DNA from: Ardenticatenales bacterium | GTDB taxonomy: Bacteria > Chloroflexota > Anaerolineae > Promineifilales > UBA4811 | Assembly (NCBI GenBank): GCA_030593075.1 | Contig: JAUVHW010000007.1 | Coordinates: 1 to 38,155, forward strand | Length of the DNA stretch: 38,155 nt | Reading direction: 5' to 3' | Part shown: piece by piece, positions 14,640 through 22,130 of the stretch | How positions within the stretch are numbered: the stretch's first letter is position 1 | Layout of the letters: the number at the start of each line of letters is the position of its first letter | The notes under the pieces: generated by a model | Seen by the model: only the letters and a program-made list of their open reading frames with translations | Databases searched by the model: none | What the model was told of the DNA's origin: nothing | Program-made: the position numbers and the translations under genes

Positions 14640-15130
14640 GGCACCCTCAACCGCTCCTCCACCCTCATCGCGTGGAGATGGCAGATAGCAACCGCCAACG
14701 CGTCGGCCGCATCGTCCGGCCGGGGAACCTCTGCCAGGCCCAGCAGCGTCTTGACCATGTGCTGCACCTGATGCTTGTCCGCCCCGCCATAGCCGGCTAC
14801 CGCTTGCTTGATCTCCAGCGGAGTGTACTCGCCGGCGAGCAAGCCGGCGTCCGCCAGCGCCAGCAGCGCCACGCCCCGCGCCTGGCCCACGCTCATAGCA
14901 GTGCGCACGTTCTTGCTGAAAAAGAGCTTCTCCACCGCCCCGGCGGCCGGACGGTGGGTTTCGATCAGTTCGCGCAGACCCCGGTAAATGGCCTGCAGAC
15001 GAACCGGCATGGGCTCGCCGGCCGAAGTGGTGATCGCCCCAAATGCCACCATCTCCAGTTCGCCGTCGCTCTCCCGCACCAGCCCATAGCCGGTGGTGGC
15101 AGTGCCGGGGTCAACGCCCAGGACAATCAC
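14636..15130 (-). CDS. ruvC: Holliday junction resolvase RuvC
   Basis: This 164-residue protein is the RuvC endonuclease that cuts Holliday junctions. The four catalytic acids are in place: Asp7 in GVDPGT, Glu67 in VEKLFF, and Asp140 and Asp143 in PDDAADALAVAICH. The start is GTG at 15130, 5 nt after the yebC stop, and the gene overlaps ruvA by 4 nt. It is the second gene of a yebC-ruvC-ruvA operon, a common order in bacteria. The C-terminus ends normally. Confidence 0.97.
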   Translation of the reverse strand: MIVLGVDPGTATTGYGLVRESDGELEMVAFGAITTSAGEPMPVRLQAIYRGLRELIETHRPAAGAVEKLFFSKNVRTAMSVGQARGVALLALADAGLLAGEYTPLEIKQAVAGYGGADKHQVQHMVKTLLGLAEVPRPDDAADALAVAICHLHAMRVEERLRVP

Positions 15131-15135
15131 AGCGC

Positions 15136-15888
15136 CTACTGGGCAGTCTCGTAGGCCGCCATGAGCTCGTCCGAGATGTCCAGCGTGGAGTAGACCTGCT
15201 GCACGTCGTCCAGCTCTTCCAGCGTGTCGACGATGCTCATCACCTGGAGGGCGTCGTCAGGCGGCAGCGCAACCGGCGCATCCGGGATATACGATAGCTC
15301 GGCGCTCTCGACCTCGATCCCGGCCGCCTCCAGAGCCTCGCGCACCTGCTGGAACTCGTTCAGCCCGGTGATGACCTCGATAAACTCCTCGCCAAAGGTA
15401 ACGTCCTCCGCATCTGCTTCCAGGGCAACCTCAAAGACCTGGTCAGGGTCCTGTCCTTTGGCCGGCAGCGTGAGGTACCCCTTGCGCTGGAACTGCCAGG
15501 AGACCGCGCCCGGTTCGGCCAGGTTTCCCCCCTTGCGGTTAAAGACCTTGCGAACGTCGGCTACGCTCCGATTCCGGTTGTCTGTCACAACGGCGATCAG
15601 CATCGCAACGCCGTGCGGACCATACCCTTCATACAGAACCTCTTCCAGCGCCTCCCCCGCGAGTTCGCCGGTGCCCCGCTTGATCGCCCGTTCGATGTTG
15701 TCCTTGGGCATGTTGGCGGAACGCGCCTTCTCTATCGCCAGCCGCAGACCAAAGTTGGTGGCCGGGTCGCCCCCTTCGCATGCAGCGATCTCGACCTCCC
15801 GCCCCAGGCGAGTGAACAGCTTTCCCCTCTTGGCGTCAGTAGCGGCTTTCTTGTGTTTGATAGTGGACCATTTGGAATGACCCGACAT
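15136..15888 (-). CDS. yebC: YebC/PmpR-family protein
   Basis: This 250-residue protein is a full-length YebC/TACO1-family member. The signature N-terminus MSGHSKWSTIKHKKAA is present, followed by the conserved NMPKDNIERAI and LYEGYGPHGVA segments. The family has been described as DNA-binding transcriptional regulators and, more recently, as translation factors that act at proline-rich stretches. The ATG at 15888 has AGGAGAAG just upstream. It leads the ruvCA operon and is transcribed from the promoter at 15921-15950. Confidence 0.97.
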   Translation of the reverse strand: MSGHSKWSTIKHKKAATDAKRGKLFTRLGREVEIAACEGGDPATNFGLRLAIEKARSANMPKDNIERAIKRGTGELAGEALEEVLYEGYGPHGVAMLIAVVTDNRNRSVADVRKVFNRKGGNLAEPGAVSWQFQRKGYLTLPAKGQDPDQVFEVALEADAEDVTFGEEFIEVITGLNEFQQVREALEAAGIEVESAELSYIPDAPVALPPDDALQVMSIVDTLEELDDVQQVYSTLDISDELMAAYETAQ

Positions 15889-15920
15889 GACGCTTCTCCT
15901 ACCGGTGGCTAGTATAGACC

Positions 15921-15950
15921 ATTATATCACCGGTGCGGCCGGTTTGGCAA
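15921..15950 (-). promoter_or_regulatory. Promoter of yebC-ruvC-ruvA
   Basis: TTGCCA (15950-15945) and a perfect TATAAT (15926-15921) lie 18 nt apart on the minus strand. Transcription would begin near 15914 and leave a leader of about 26 nt with the AGGAGAAG site. Its -35 is two bases from the -35 of the opposite promoter at 15952-15979. Confidence 0.75.
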
Positions 15951-15951
15951 C

Positions 15952-15979
15952 TTGACCCTCACTCGCGGCCTGCTAGAAT
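15952..15979 (+). promoter_or_regulatory. Promoter of the MBL-fold hydrolase gene
   Basis: TTGACC (15952-15957) and TAGAAT (15974-15979) lie 16 nt apart on the plus strand, about 48 nt of leader before the ATG at 16034. It is back to back with the yebC promoter, so a protein bound between them would affect both. Confidence 0.65.
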
Positions 15980-16033
15980 CCCCACCGCACGAATCGCTCA
16001 CCCGGGCCTGGCAGCTGCTGCTGCGAGAGCCAA

Positions 16034-16669
16034 ATGAGATTAGCAGAGATCCACACCATCCCAATCGGCCCCCTGCAGACCAACTGCTACCTGGTTATCT
16101 GCCCGGAGACCCGCTCCGCCTGCGTCATTGACCCCGCCTGGTCAGGCGAGGATATCGACGGCCGGGTCACCGAGCAGCAGGCGGAACTCGAGGCCATCCT
16201 GCTCACCCACGGGCATTTCGACCACTTGGCCGGCGCGGCCGCCCTCAAGCGGATCTGCGGCGCGCCGTTGCTGGCCCACGCGGATAGCAGGCCATTCCTG
16301 ACTAGCGCCCAGCATCACGCCAGGTTGTGGGGGTTTCAGATAGAGCCCCCTCCCGAACTAGACGATGAACTGGCCGAGGGCCAAGTGCTGGAAATCGGCA
16401 CGCTGCGACTGACCGTGCTTCACACACCGGGCCACGCGCCGGGTCACGTCTGCTTCTACGAACCGGCCGCCAACCTCCTCTTTGACGGCGATGTGCTTTT
16501 TAGGGGGGGAATCGGCCGGGCCGACCTGCCAGGCGGGAACTATGACCTGCTGATGGCCTCCATCCGCGAGAGACTGCTCACGTTGCCGGACAGCACGGCC
16601 GTCTACCCCGGCCACGGGCCAGCCACCACCATCGGCGACGAACGGCGCTGGAATCCGTTCTTGAGGTAG
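16034..16669 (+). CDS. MBL-fold metal hydrolase (glyoxalase II-like)
   Basis: This 211-residue protein is a metallo-beta-lactamase-fold hydrolase of the hydroxyacylglutathione hydrolase-like group. The metal-binding motif THGHFDH (58-64) is intact, and later ligands are in HTPGHAPGHV, LLFDGDVLF and VYPGHG. It begins with IPIGPLQTNCYLV, typical of the group. The substrate is probably a thioester, but specificity cannot be read from sequence. It has its own promoter (15952-15979). The start context has only a weak GAGAG. It converges with the gene at 16672-18573, leaving 2 nt between the two stop codons and no room for a terminator. Confidence 0.92.
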   Translation: MRLAEIHTIPIGPLQTNCYLVICPETRSACVIDPAWSGEDIDGRVTEQQAELEAILLTHGHFDHLAGAAALKRICGAPLLAHADSRPFLTSAQHHARLWGFQIEPPPELDDELAEGQVLEIGTLRLTVLHTPGHAPGHVCFYEPAANLLFDGDVLFRGGIGRADLPGGNYDLLMASIRERLLTLPDSTAVYPGHGPATTIGDERRWNPFLR

Positions 16670-16671
16670 TG

Positions 16672-18573
16672 CTACGGGGCGGCCGCCTCGACGACCACCA
16701 GCCGGTGGTCCGAGGCCAGAGAGGTCGAAACCTCAGCGGCGACCGGCTCCAGCCCTCTCACCCACACAAAGTCGACCCGTCGGCTCGGGTGCACCGCCGG
16801 ATCTGTAGACGCGGGCAGACTGCCAGTGACTACAAAGGGGTCGGAAAAGCCGGCCGCCTGAACGGCCGCGTAGACGGGGGAACCCGGCTCGCTGTTCATG
16901 TTCCCACCCAGAAGAGCCAACTTGGCGCCCCCGATTATGTCAAGTGCGGCCCTCACCTGGTTCATCCGCTCGGCCGGATCCAGCCCCAGCCATACACCGT
17001 AGGCATCCACGGCCTTCCCTTCCAGCCCCAGCCGGCCGTGCACGATCGCTGTCTGCTCCAGCTCCGAGGGTAGCAGTGCCCAGTCGCTCTGCTGCAGGGG
17101 CAGCCGCGTGAGCAGCGCAATCCCAGAGAGACCCTCCAGCGTCGGCGCAAAGACGGCCCGCATCTGTAGACGCCGCGCCAGCCAGAGGGCATTGTCGACG
17201 CCATAGCTGGTAATCCGGCCGGCGTCTACCTCCTGCAAAAAGACTACGTCGGCACCGCTGGACTCAATGGCCTGGGCCTGCTCCTCCAGAGTATACCTCC
17301 AGTAGGAGTCGTATCCATAGTGGATGTTGTAGGTCGCCGCCCGGAAGCTGGAAGCGGACTCGCGCAAAGGCAGGGGATCAGGTGCAGACCACAAGGCTAC
17401 CGCCACCACCGCGGCCGCCAGGAGACCGAGGACCTGAGTGTTTACCGGGGCTGCCTCAAGCGGCGCGGGGTCCGGCGGCCGGAATGCGGCCGGCAGCAAC
17501 GTGAGCCCAGCGCCGATCAGCAGAACGGTGAGCCCCGCCCCCCGGAATGCGGGGATAGTGTCGGCATAGGTGAAGGCAAAGGCAAACGCCAGGTGCAGAA
17601 CGAAAAAGCAGGCCATGCCCAGCGCCAACGCTGCTCCGCTCCGCTCGCGGCCGTTCAGCGTAGGCGGGGCAAGCAGCAGTGGCAGCGCCGCCAGCAGCAG
17701 CAGTTGGGCCAATAGAAAGGCCACCAGCGCCAACGCCCCGTCGAGGCGGCGTCCCACGATCAGGCCCAGCAGAGTCCCGCCCGCCAGCAACCCGGCGCGC
17801 CACACAACGCCCCACCCCGCCAGCATCTTGGCAGGGCGGCCGCCGAAGCAGCCAAGGCGACCTGCGGCCACCGGCAGCAGAGGCAGCCCCGTGACCACCA
17901 GCAGCGCGGGAGCAGCCCACTCGTACGGGCAGTCGCTCCAGCGCGCCAGTACGTTGGGATGAGCCAGAGCGGCTGTCTCCAGAAAAAGGAGGCCTCCTAT
18001 CGCCAGCCCTCCGCCCCACCCCAGCCGGCCCTTCAGCCCGTCTTCCTGGCCCGGCCGGTCGACCAGCGTCCAGGCCACACCCAGCAATCCCAGACAGAGC
18101 ACCACCTGGAAGGGGAAGAAACCTGGCTGCAAGGTGGCATCCCAGGTGTCGCCGTAGGCGCGGGCTATCTGGTCCACCAGCAGCGCCAACACCAGCGCCA
18201 CCGGGAACAGCTCTGCTCGCCTCCGCAGCAGGAGCGCCAGATAGACGCCGGCGGAGCCCACAATGACCACTCCGGCCGCCAGGCGAAGCCAGGGGTCGTT
18301 GACGGTGAGGGGAATCCGGGCGATGAGAGCCACCAGGATGTAGGTGAACGACCTCGCCCTCGAGCGCCGAGGGGCGACAGCCGGCGCCAGCAGCGCCGCC
18401 AGCAGGAACGCGACGATCGCTCCCACGACCAGAAACGAGAGTTCAGCGTCAATCAGCGCGTCGTATATCACGCCAAAGAGCACCGAGAACACGACTCGCG
18501 TAGCCTGCAGCCAGAAGAGGAACGCCGCCGTCGCTTCGACCGTCCTCCAGGTGACGAGCTGTATCCTTTTCAC
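16672..18573 (-). CDS. Multi-pass membrane protein with EEP-fold C-terminus
   Basis: This 633-residue protein has about 10-11 hydrophobic segments in its first 400 residues, then an endonuclease/exonuclease/phosphatase-fold domain (about 408-633). The EEP motifs seen are ATYNIHYGYD, VVFLQEVDAG, RVDFVWVRG and ASDHRLV. The usual GGDFN motif reads GGNMN near residue 556, so its conserved Asp is replaced by Asn and activity may be altered. EEP domains on membrane anchors often act on phospholipids or sugar phosphates; the substrate here is unknown. The start is GTG at 18573, overlapping the upstream lipoprotein gene by 4 nt (GTGA). It is the last gene of the tgt-uppP operon. Confidence 0.87.
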   Translation of the reverse strand: MKRIQLVTWRTVEATAAFLFWLQATRVVFSVLFGVIYDALIDAELSFLVVGAIVAFLLAALLAPAVAPRRSRARSFTYILVALIARIPLTVNDPWLRLAAGVVIVGSAGVYLALLLRRRAELFPVALVLALLVDQIARAYGDTWDATLQPGFFPFQVVLCLGLLGVAWTLVDRPGQEDGLKGRLGWGGGLAIGGLLFLETAALAHPNVLARWSDCPYEWAAPALLVVTGLPLLPVAAGRLGCFGGRPAKMLAGWGVVWRAGLLAGGTLLGLIVGRRLDGALALVAFLLAQLLLLAALPLLLAPPTLNGRERSGAALALGMACFFVLHLAFAFAFTYADTIPAFRGAGLTVLLIGAGLTLLPAAFRPPDPAPLEAAPVNTQVLGLLAAAVVAVALWSAPDPLPLRESASSFRAATYNIHYGYDSYWRYTLEEQAQAIESSGADVVFLQEVDAGRITSYGVDNALWLARRLQMRAVFAPTLEGLSGIALLTRLPLQQSDWALLPSELEQTAIVHGRLGLEGKAVDAYGVWLGLDPAERMNQVRAALDIIGGAKLALLGGNMNSEPGSPVYAAVQAAGFSDPFVVTGSLPASTDPAVHPSRRVDFVWVRGLEPVAAEVSTSLASDHRLVVVEAAAP

Positions 18574-19412
18574 CGCACTCGCCCGTACCTTCGGCCTATC
18601 ACCGCCTGCCCATCCCGGCTCAGCAACCAGGTCACGAAGGTGCGAAGTGGCCCCACCGGTTCCTGGGGTGCGACCAGGTAGACCGGGTAGAGCAACGGAT
18701 AGCGCTGCTCAGCCAGCGTCTCTGGCGAGGGATACTGCCCATCCACTGCCAGCAGATTGACCCGGTCGTCGAGAGAGGCAGCCGGCACGTAGCCAATGGC
18801 CCAGGGATGCAAAGCAACATGGTCGAGTGTGGCGGCCGTGTCGGGCTTGACCACTGCCGTCAAGGTCACCCGGCGACCCTGCATCACGTTCTCATCGAAC
18901 AGGTCCCACATTGCCGAGCCTTCTTCGCGGGTCACCACCTCAATCTTGGCGGCCGTCCATCCCATATCGTCCCAGGTGCTGACCTGCCCCTGGAAGACGG
19001 CCCGCACCTGCTGGAGAGTGAGCCCCGTCAGCGGGTTGTCGGGGTTGGCAACCAGCGCCAGCTGTTCCAGCGCGACGGGGCTCTTCCACCACTCCTCCTC
19101 GCCGGCCGGCTCGCCAGGCACCAGGATGGCATCCACGCGTCCCATCCGCAGGTCCTCCAGCAGACCCACGGTGTGCCCCACCTGGGTCTCGATGGTCCCT
19201 GCGGCTATCTCGTCCCAGTAGACCGGCATGACGGCGTCCATGAGCGGCCGAGTCGACTCGGCATAGCCCACGCGAACCACAGCCGGCCCTGGAGTTGGCG
19301 TAGGGGTAACCTTGGGGTAGCACCCCAGGAGGAGCAGCGACAGCAAAGCCAACTGCCAGGCCAGAACAGGCCGGCGGAGACCGGCAGAGTAGCGCCTACC
19401 CGCGGACAACAT
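18570..19412 (-). CDS. PstS-like substrate-binding lipoprotein
   Basis: From ATG 19412 the protein has 280 residues. It begins with a basic stretch, a hydrophobic core and the lipobox LLGC with Cys31, followed by a Thr-Pro linker (TPTPTPGP). The rest fits a periplasmic binding protein of the phosphate/tungstate-like group: VVRVGYAEST, DAILVPGEP, LALVANPDNPLTGLT, FQGQVSTWDDMG, and a GYVPAASL segment. The longer open frame to 19457 is less likely because it lies deeper in uppP and the lipoprotein signal fits the 19412 start. No ABC permease or ATPase is adjacent, so it may be a sensor or orphan binding protein. It overlaps uppP by 17 nt and the next gene by 4 nt. Confidence 0.82.
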   Translation of the reverse strand: MLSAGRRYSAGLRRPVLAWQLALLSLLLLGCYPKVTPTPTPGPAVVRVGYAESTRPLMDAVMPVYWDEIAAGTIETQVGHTVGLLEDLRMGRVDAILVPGEPAGEEEWWKSPVALEQLALVANPDNPLTGLTLQQVRAVFQGQVSTWDDMGWTAAKIEVVTREEGSAMWDLFDENVMQGRRVTLTAVVKPDTAATLDHVALHPWAIGYVPAASLDDRVNLLAVDGQYPSPETLAEQRYPLLYPVYLVAPQEPVGPLRTFVTWLLSRDGQAVIGRRYGRVR

Positions 19413-20232
19413 ATAGCGATAGCGAGACCACGCCCAAGAGAAAGCAGTAGGCGGCAAAAGGATAGAGCGGCCGCCGTCCCACCAGGAACAGCAGCGCGTG
19501 AATCGCCAGGTAGCCTACGACGGCCGCCGAGAAAAAGCCAACGAGCAGTACGCCGAGCTGTTCCGACAGATTCCCAGCCCGAAGCAGCGAGGCCAGTTGC
19601 AGGGCGCCTGCGCCTGCCACGATCGGAATGCTGAGCAGAAAGCTGTACCGGGCCGCCGCCTCCCGCTTGATGCCACCCCGGACCGCAGCCGCGATCGTCG
19701 CGCCGGAACGCGAGATGCCGGGCAGGATAGCCAACGCCTGCGCCAGTCCAATCACCAGGGCATCCCGCCAGTTCATCGCGTCCAGCTTGCGCTCCTGACG
19801 AGCGCCCCTCTCGGCAAAGAAGAGCAGTCCCGCAGTGCCGATGAGGCAGATGGCGGCCGCCTGGGGGTTGCCGAACATCCTCTCAAACCAGTCTTCCAGC
19901 AGCCAGCCGGCAAGCGCGGCCGGGATACTCCCGACCAGGATGAACCACGCCAGCCGGCTGTCAGGTGACCGCATCAGATCCCGCTGCCGGACACCGTTCC
20001 AGGCAGCGACCAGGATTCGCCAAACGTCGCGCCAGAAAAACGCCAGCACCGCGACCAGCGTTCCCCAGTGGACGACGGCGCCAAAGGCCAGATTGCTCCC
20101 TCCCGCCTCCTGCCAGCCAACAAGCCAGGGAACCAGCACCAGGTGTCCCGAGCTCGAGACCGGAAGGAACTCGGTGGCACCCTGAATGATGCCGAGGAGC
20201 AAGGCCTGTACGACCGTCACGCGGGGTTCCAT
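19396..20232 (-). CDS. uppP: Undecaprenyl-diphosphatase UppP (BacA)
   Basis: This 278-residue integral membrane enzyme dephosphorylates undecaprenyl diphosphate, recycling the lipid carrier for cell-wall synthesis. The signatures are QGATEFLPVSSSGHL (17-31, with the catalytic-region Glu21) and LPGISRSGATIA. About eight membrane segments follow the family pattern. I take ATG 20232 (MEPRVTVVQALLLG), 4 nt after the tgt stop, instead of the longer frame that runs into tgt. A TilS gene elsewhere in the window does not bear on this; the coupling with tgt appears to be operon packing only. Confidence 0.95.
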   Translation of the reverse strand: MEPRVTVVQALLLGIIQGATEFLPVSSSGHLVLVPWLVGWQEAGGSNLAFGAVVHWGTLVAVLAFFWRDVWRILVAAWNGVRQRDLMRSPDSRLAWFILVGSIPAALAGWLLEDWFERMFGNPQAAAICLIGTAGLLFFAERGARQERKLDAMNWRDALVIGLAQALAILPGISRSGATIAAAVRGGIKREAAARYSFLLSIPIVAGAGALQLASLLRAGNLSEQLGVLLVGFFSAAVVGYLAIHALLFLVGRRPLYPFAAYCFLLGVVSLSLYVVRG

Positions 20233-20236
20233 CTGC

Positions 20237-21343
20237 TCAGCTGAGAGACCGGTCCAGATACTCGGCCGCAAAGGCGGCAAACGTCCCAGCCAGAATGGCT
20301 TCCCTCATGCGGTGGGCGAGACTCACGAGGAAGCGGATATTGTGCAATGAAAGCAACTGATGCCCCAGTATCTCGTTGCTCCTGGTCAAGTGGCGAAGAT
20401 ACGCCCGGCTAAAGTGCCTGCAGGCGTAGCAGGCGCAGTCCTCCAAGATGGGAGCCGGGTCGGCCGCGAACTTTGCATTGCGGAGGTTGATTCGCCCGCT
20501 GCGCACCAGCGCTGCGCTGTTCCGGCCCAGCCGCGTGGGCAGCACACAGTCAAACATGTCCACGCCGCGAATCACGCCGTTCACCAGGTCCTCCGGTACT
20601 CCGACACCCATGAGGTAGCGCGGCTTGTCTTCCGGCAGCAGCGGGGTCACGACCTCCAGCGCTGCGTGGGTCTCGGCTTTGTTCTCTCCCACCGAGAGCC
20701 CACCGATGGCATAGCCAGGGAAATTCAGGCCGGCAAGGAATCGAGCTGATTGCTCCCGCAAGTCGCCAAAGACCCCACCCTGCACAATTCCAAAGAGAGC
20801 CTGGTCCGAGCGGGTTTGAGCTGCCTTGCAGCGCTCCGCCCAGGCGTGGGTGCGGGCCAAAGCCTCCACGTTGTAGGCATAGTCGTGCGGCTCTGGGCAC
20901 TCGTCGAAACACATGATGATATCGGCGCCCAGATTCTCCTGGATTGCGATCGCCCTCTCGGGGGTGAAGCGATGCTCGCTGCCGTCGATGTGGTCGCGAA
21001 ACGTGACCCCATCAGCGTCCACCTCGCGCGTCTTTCCCAGACTGAACACCTGAAAGCCGCCGCTGTCGGTCAACAGAGGGCCATTCCATGCCATGAAACG
21101 GTGCAGCCCGCCCAGGTCACGGATCAGGCCATCGCCCGGCCGGAGATGGAGATGGTAGGCATTGGCCAGCACGAGGGTGGCGCCCAGTTCCACAAGATCG
21201 CGCGGGCTGACGGCCTTGACGGTGGCCCCGGTGCCGACGGGGGCAAAGACCGGCGTCGGGAGCGGGCCGTGCCGGGTATGAAAGACGCCGGCCCGCGCGC
21301 CTGTGGCCGGGTCTGTGGCAACCACCTCAAACGTGAAGGACAT
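20237..21343 (-). CDS. tgt: Queuine/preQ1 tRNA-ribosyltransferase Tgt
   Basis: This 368-residue enzyme exchanges the wobble guanine of GUN-anticodon tRNAs for a queuosine precursor. Seen are TDSGGFQVFSLG, FDECPEPH, GIVQGGVFGDLREQSA, GGLSVGENKAETH, the nucleophile region GVDMFDCVLPTR, and the zinc site CACYACRHF plus LLSLHN. I prefer the ATG at 21343 (MSFTFEVV) over the ATG at 21352, because the -10 hexamer TACAAT (21356-21351) overlaps the latter, so an mRNA could not include it. The 21343 start would sit at the very 5' end of the transcript, a leaderless mRNA. No Shine-Dalgarno precedes either start. Confidence 0.94.
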   Translation of the reverse strand: MSFTFEVVATDPATGARAGVFHTRHGPLPTPVFAPVGTGATVKAVSPRDLVELGATLVLANAYHLHLRPGDGLIRDLGGLHRFMAWNGPLLTDSGGFQVFSLGKTREVDADGVTFRDHIDGSEHRFTPERAIAIQENLGADIIMCFDECPEPHDYAYNVEALARTHAWAERCKAAQTRSDQALFGIVQGGVFGDLREQSARFLAGLNFPGYAIGGLSVGENKAETHAALEVVTPLLPEDKPRYLMGVGVPEDLVNGVIRGVDMFDCVLPTRLGRNSAALVRSGRINLRNAKFAADPAPILEDCACYACRHFSRAYLRHLTRSNEILGHQLLSLHNIRFLVSLAHRMREAILAGTFAAFAAEYLDRSLS

Positions 21344-21350
21344 GGGCGAC

Positions 21351-21379
21351 ATTGTACTCTACCCCGGCCGGCCTGGCAA
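21351..21379 (-). promoter_or_regulatory. Promoter of the tgt operon, close to the start codon
   Basis: TTGCCA (21379-21374) and TACAAT (21356-21351) are 17 nt apart on the minus strand. The expected transcription start is near 21344, next to the ATG at 21343. The upstream ATG at 21352 falls inside the -10. Confidence 0.65.
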
Positions 21380-21522
21380 AAACCGGCGGCCCTTGTCGCA
21401 GGCCTACGTATGGGGCTTCGGCCTGGCTGCCGCCATCTCGGGTGAGGACTCGACGGTTGGTGCTCGCCTCGCGGGTGCAGCGTCACCTCCCGGCGGATGG
21501 CCCAGCCTCAAGCCTAGGCTCG

Positions 21523-21551
21523 TTGACAGCCAATTGTGGCTGGGGTACAAT
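21523..21551 (+). promoter_or_regulatory. Promoter of gcvH-gcvPA-gcvPB
   Basis: A perfect TTGACA (21523-21528) and TACAAT (21546-21551) lie 17 nt apart on the plus strand. Transcription would begin near 21558 and give a leader of about 105 nt before gcvH. It is the closest match to the sigma70 consensus that I found in the window. Confidence 0.8.
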
Positions 21552-21585
21552 GCGCCCGATTCAGGCGGCTCAAGCCAACGACACC

Positions 21586-21636
21586 TGCTCTGGCTCACGG
21601 CCAGCGGCCACCGGCGCCGAACCGAAACCCAGAGCA
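21586..21636 (+). promoter_or_regulatory. Possible structured 5' leader of the gcv operon
   Basis: In the untranslated leader TGCTCTGG (21586-21593) pairs perfectly with CCAGAGCA (21629-21636), enclosing a 35-nt GC-rich loop that can fold further. The stem ends 13 nt before the AGGAGG of gcvH. No glycine-riboswitch core is recognisable. A regulatory role is only a possibility. Confidence 0.3.
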
Positions 21637-21662
21637 CCAACATCATCCCAGGAGGCCAAGTG

Positions 21663-22049
21663 ATGAACATCCCTGCTGACTTGCGGTACACAGAGCACGA
21701 CGAATGGGTCCGCGTTGACGGCAAAGAGGTCGTGACCGGCATCACCGACTTTGCCCAGGACCAGCTTTCCGACATAGTATACGTAGAACTGCCCGACGTC
21801 GGCGACCATTTCGGCCAAGGTGAGGCGTACGGCGTCGTCGAGTCGGTCAAGGCGGCATCGGACGTATACATGCCGGTCGCCGGTGAAGTCATCGAGGCAA
21901 ACACCGAACTCGAAGACGCTCCGGAAGTCGTAAACCAAGACCCCTACGGCAAGGGCTGGTTCATCCGCATCCAGCCCGACGACCCCCTCCAGATTGGTGG
22001 GCTCCTGGACTCCGACGCCTATCAGGCGCACATTGAGGCCCAGCGGTAA
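21663..22049 (+). CDS. gcvH: Glycine cleavage system H protein
   Basis: This 128-residue protein is the lipoyl carrier of the glycine cleavage system, shuttling the aminomethyl group between P and T proteins. The lipoylated residue is Lys63 in ESVKAASDVY, in the usual surface hairpin. The start ATG at 21663 is fixed by AGGAGG (21650-21655) at 7 nt spacing; the longer open frame upstream is not used. The C-terminal GWFIRIQPDDP segment is typical. It is the first gene of gcvH-gcvPA-gcvPB, with an 81-nt gap to gcvPA. Confidence 0.97.
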   Translation: MNIPADLRYTEHDEWVRVDGKEVVTGITDFAQDQLSDIVYVELPDVGDHFGQGEAYGVVESVKAASDVYMPVAGEVIEANTELEDAPEVVNQDPYGKGWFIRIQPDDPLQIGGLLDSDAYQAHIEAQR

Positions 22050-22130
22050 CGGTCCCGGGCGGCAGGTGAGACCGGGAGCCGGCTGCGCGTTCGGCTGGCG
22101 TCCATATCCTGTGCACAAAGGAAGGCATTC

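Noticed and set aside
21552-21662. Glycine riboswitch upstream of gcvH
   Set aside because: The conserved aptamer core and tandem arrangement are not recognisable in the 105-nt leader.
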